DNA of 64,000 bases. Source: Phytophthora sp. 'mugwort'. Lineage: Eukaryota > Oomycota > Peronosporomycetes > Peronosporales > Peronosporaceae. The stretch lies in NCBI GenBank assembly GCA_033558025.1, contig JAUCEF010000013.1, positions 3,279,001 to 3,343,000 of the forward strand, given 5' to 3'. Positions 60,763 to 64,000 of the stretch are shown piece after piece; position 1 is the first letter of the stretch, and each line of letters starts with the position of its first letter. A program made the position numbers and the translations under genes. Below the pieces are notes generated by a model, which saw only the letters and a list, made by a program, of their open reading frames with translations, was not told the origin of the DNA and searched no databases.

Positions 60763-62713
60763 ATGCTCCCCGCTGCAGCCGCAGCAGCTGCAACTGGACT
60801 GGGTGCGAATAATAAACCCATCTTCACATTTACAAGACGAAAGCTGCAGATGGAAAGTATCATCACGCAACCTCCTCCGACGGCGTCGGGCAGCGGAAAC
60901 CGAACGACTGCTGCAATGATGGTGAGTCCGGCAGCCATAGCAGTAGCGACATCACAGCACCTTGGCCACCGCACAAGAGCAAGCAATCTTGCTGCTAAGC
61001 TCGATGCCATTTTACGCAGCTCTCCTTGGATGCGACGCAAGGTCGTGATGCAACCTCAACCGAATGGGCAGAGTCAGCGTGGCTTCTCTTCACCACGGCT
61101 ATTCTCGAGCTATTTAGCTCCAATGCCTTCACTCCGCACTCATCATGAAGCAATCGATGCCTCTTCTGGTAGCGCCAACGAAAAACACAGCAAGCAAAAA
61201 CGAACAAATGACAATAACTTCACTGACGAAGACACAAGCGAGATGGAAAAGCGGATCATGGTTACCTTTCAACGATGTAAGCCTTTCGTAATGGTGTTTA
61301 ATGCTCTGCCTAAAGTACTAAAGTGCGTGTCACGCGCAAAACCATTTACAGTTGTTCGATTATGGCGTGAGCGAAAGCGGCGATCAGAACAAGTTGCTTT
61401 GAATATCCTGAAAGTCAATGGCAATGCGCAACAAATCCCCACGAAGGCTAACAACAGCGGAGCAACTGGACGTCATGGTGGCAAGCTACGCCGCGAACTT
61501 GATGCACAATCTTCAAATGTTGCGAGTATCTTGAGCCGTCGAATGATCGGAGAGGTACCTGCGCTAAAATTCTTCGATGAAGGTGAGTCGCTACCGTCCG
61601 ACCAAAGTCCACACGAGTCAGTTCTGCTTGCTGCCACAGTAACGCGGACTAGGTCGTCTGAGACCGAAGACGAGGGAAACACTTCCTCACCTGGTGCGAT
61701 TGTTTCTTCCAAGCCTCCTGCTCGAACTATTGGCGACTTAATGATATCCTCAACACTCAGAGGTAATGGACTAAGAACGTCACCGACTCGACGTACAACG
61801 CCAAGAGGAGTATGCTACGTACTAGACAATTCAGGCTGCCGACGAATTAAAATGCAGGCAGGTGCTCCAATTCTTATGAGCAGAGCTGGCACACACACAT
61901 CCCAGGCTCACAAAAAGAGCGAAGAGATCACGATCGAACGAGCTACAAGGAAAAATCTCCGGCGCAAGTATGTGTCGGGATCCTCATGCTTGACTCGTCA
62001 CGGTGAATCAAAGCTGACCATTTAATTAACAATTTTTGTTGCACTAGGATGATCCGCCGTGTGAAGGTCAAACATCAAGCCATCAGCAGGGCCACAGACG
62101 AATTTAAGCGATCCAAGAATGCGCTGATGGCAAAGTTGGGATCCCAGCTAGGTAAGATTAGAGCGTAGATTTAGTAGTTTGGGTTACCCTTAACGGTACA
62201 TCCTTTTGTGTTTTTGTCACTTGCAAGCGCTTCGTCAGGTTGAAGGTGAACAAATGTTCAGTAAACGGCTGTCGCTGTTACTTTCCAACAACGTCGAACT
62301 ACCCCCGCACATGGTCGACAAAGAGTTAGCATTGGCCAGATTACAATTCAAGAAAGCAAACTTACAAGCTACTTGCCAAACGTTAGCAGTGTTGGGCGCC
62401 GCGCTACATCATGTGGAGACGGCAGGTGAAGTCAGTGGCCTTGAAATATCTTCAGGCGAGCAGCATTTTCTCGAACTCTTACGATGCGCTGTTGAAGGCG
62501 ACCACGCGTTGACACCGCTCCTTATTAATGGGATACTGGGACAGTTTAATTCCGAACAGCGACGGAAGCCTCTTGTCGCGGTGAGTTACTTTTTATTATT
62601 TATTTACAATTTCCCGCGGTTTCCACATGAAATACTAACTGGTCCATATAAATGTCTAGGGGCTGCTCGGATTGCTGTGTATAGGAGATACAGCAGTTCA
62701 TACCAAAAAATAA
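60763..62713 (+). CDS. unrecognised four-exon protein
   Basis: Exons 60763-61967, 62048-62151, 62228-62580 and 62660-62713; introns of 80, 76 and 79 bases with GTATGT, GTAAGA and GTGAGT donors, phases matching; 571 residues from the first ATG. The frame is open upstream to 60,520 without ATG, so the true start may lie in an unseen exon. The first 400 residues are Ser/Thr/Arg-rich and mostly disordered, with an Ala run (AAAAAAATG) and a possible folded piece (FVMVFNALPKVLKCVSRAKP). Exon 2 and the start of exon 3 form a charged helix (AISRATDEFKRSKNALM). Exon 3 is helical (LSLLLSNNVELPPHMVDKEL) and exon 4 adds GLLGLLCIGDTAVHTKK. I do not recognise any domain. Confidence 0.6.
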
Positions 62714-62828
62714 TTACTAGAATGCTAAACATGCTAAGAATTATTTTAAGTAAAAGCAAGGTTTAATGAACATGAAGGTTTTTTCATCAAAAAAGTCAAT
62801 TGTTTGCTACTCGCTAGGTGTGTATTCT

Positions 62829-64000
62829 TTACAATGCTACCCTACTCGCGCCAGCCTCCATTTGCGTCACATCAGGAGCTGCTGGTCCGCGCTGACGCAG
62901 GTCAGTGCCCGTAAGACCCCTTCCTGAGGCTAGCGAAGTGGGCCCTAGGCTACCGGTGGCATTGCTGATGGGGTTCACCTCTTTGCAATCGCGCAGATCA
63001 TCTAGCCCATGTAGAAGGCCGCCGTCTTCATCCGCCTCCACAGATGGGGTCAAGTCCATGTGCTGGTAGCGGTATAATACCACACCCACGATAATAATGG
63101 CAGCGATTGCTGCAGCCACGCTGCCCACAACAGCAAACCACACCGGCCAGCTGAGCTCGGACATCACGTACTCATCGCTGTTTGCGAACTGGACGCTGAC
63201 GTCGAACTTCAGGTACACTCCTTCGCAAATGCCGTTCGGTTGATTCCGCGTCTGCAATACGTAACATGAGTTAATAGCCGAACTATTCGCCTGCTTCGTC
63301 ACCAACTTCGCGCCGTCCGTGGACCACGGGACCGAGTATAAGAACGTTCCAGCTTTCATGTCGCTCCCACGCGAGCCGTCCGCGACGAAGTGGTACGTCA
63401 CGTCGCCACCAGAGCTGGTGAACGAAACACTCTCCGATGCATCATAACGGGAAGAATTGGACTTCCACACTGCCAACAGGTTGCCACATTGCACGAGTCC
63501 GCTCTGGTGGAACATCCGGACGGCCAGACAGTCGGTGGACTGGCACTTGCTGCCCTGCTTGAAGAAGATCCAGTCGCTGGCCATATTGGACGCGTTAAGC
63601 GTCGTGAGCACCTGGTCTATCGCGCACTGCTCGAAGCGTCGGGCTAGCGTCGCGTTGCCCAAACAGCGCCGCCGGTTCCGCGCCTGGAAGAGCTTGGTGC
63701 AGCCCACGACGGTGCTGACGCACTCGTGGCCACCGGCACACGCGCACTCGTCGTCGTTGCAGAAGACATCGTCGATCTGTATGCCTCCTGCGGCGTTGCA
63801 CACTTCCACGCTGTCACTGCCGCTCGCTTCAGTGCAGTTCTTTGCCAGGTAGCCACAGGCGCTGCATTCGGACGCGTTCACAAGGTCCACCAGAGTCGAG
63901 ATCAGCACCGCCAGCGACGCAACCCATAACCACCAATGGTGCAGCGTCCGGTTCGTTGAATGCGCGGTCGAACGTGCCGATCGGATACCTGTAGACGCCA
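62829..64000 (-). CDS. type I membrane protein, Cys-rich ectodomain (5' end cut)
   Basis: The frame is open to the window edge, where the last two bases read TG directly before GCG; if the next base outside supplies an A, the start would be ATG at 64001. That gives about 390 residues. A signal peptide is plausible (LHHWWLWVASLAVLISTLVD, near 20-40), followed by a Cys-rich ectodomain with evenly spaced cysteines (SECSACGYLAKNC and CNDDECACAGGHEC) and several N-glycosylation sequons. Then comes one membrane helix near 297-321 (VVGSVAAAIAAIIIVGVVLY) and a cytosolic tail of about 70 residues. Similar secreted or membrane Cys-rich proteins are common in oomycetes, but I recognise no named family. 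It converges with the preceding gene, 115 bases apart. Confidence 0.68.
   Translation of the reverse strand, partial: ASTGIRSARSTAHSTNRTLHHWWLWVASLAVLISTLVDLVNASECSACGYLAKNCTEASGSDSVEVCNAAGGIQIDDVFCNDDECACAGGHECVSTVVGCTKLFQARNRRRCLGNATLARRFEQCAIDQVLTTLNASNMASDWIFFKQGSKCQSTDCLAVRMFHQSGLVQCGNLLAVWKSNSSRYDASESVSFTSSGGDVTYHFVADGSRGSDMKAGTFLYSVPWSTDGAKLVTKQANSSAINSCYVLQTRNQPNGICEGVYLKFDVSVQFANSDEYVMSELSWPVWFAVVGSVAAAIAAIIIVGVVLYRYQHMDLTPSVEADEDGGLLHGLDDLRDCKEVNPISNATGSLGPTSLASGRGLTGTDLRQRGPAAPDVTQMEAGASRVAL

Noticed and set aside
60528..61040. 170-codon minus-strand frame opposite the four-exon gene
   Set aside because: The plus strand continues through three phase-matched introns, so this is a shadow.
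1..64000. tRNA, rRNA or CRISPR features
   Set aside because: I looked for T-loop patterns, rRNA-like blocks and spaced repeats and saw none; a covariance search was not possible.

Overview
The window looks like nuclear DNA of an oomycete, most likely Phytophthora or a close relative. The evidence is eukaryotic gene families with short spliced introns. I resolved 20 introns of about 60 to 113 bases, nearly all GT-AG, and every joined model closes in frame. Genes are tightly packed on both strands, one gene has an oomycete-type core promoter, and the gene-poor block is filled with decayed DNA transposons of kinds common in Phytophthora (Crypton-like tyrosine recombinases, pogo/Tigger, PIF/Harbinger). 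These identifications come from reading the sequence; no database search was run.

Layout. 1 to 3.9 kb: a broken pogo-type transposase, then a Crypton-like relic. 3.9 to 5.4 kb: a recently broken TauE/SafE-type membrane transporter gene. 5.4 to 16.9 kb: a dense block with an Rsa3-like ribosome assembly protein, a DOT1-like histone methyltransferase, an F-box protein, a divergent kinesin and a six-exon C2-DENN-WD40 protein. 16.9 to 27.3 kb: no intact gene, but a graveyard with two more tyrosine-recombinase relics, a Tigger relic, a Harbinger relic with its partner protein, and a short TIR element. 27.3 to 41.5 kb: a neuropathy-target-esterase-like phospholipase, a PH-kinase-EF-hand protein, a very large LRR-IQ-WW-B-box protein (eight exons by my reconstruction) and a POT peptide transporter. 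41.5 to 46.3 kb: one orphan gene between relic-like spacers. 46.3 to 64 kb: a dense block with NECAP, bystin, RhoGDI, a DEP/CRAL-TRIO membrane protein, an EF-hand coiled-coil protein, an SRPK kinase, two unrecognised genes and a type I membrane protein cut by the window edge.

How the genes fit together. Several genes act in membrane traffic and signalling (DENN, NECAP, RhoGDI, CRAL-TRIO, NTE, PH-kinase, kinesin). Others are housekeeping genes for ribosome assembly, splicing and chromatin (Rsa3-like, bystin, SRPK, DOT1). They are not an operon, and neighbours share only short divergent promoters or convergent ends. The most interesting items are the LRR-IQ-WW-B-box fusion, the freshly dead transporter, the cluster of three tyrosine-recombinase relics, a TA-flanked TIR element family, and an excess of the palindrome TACATGTA between genes.
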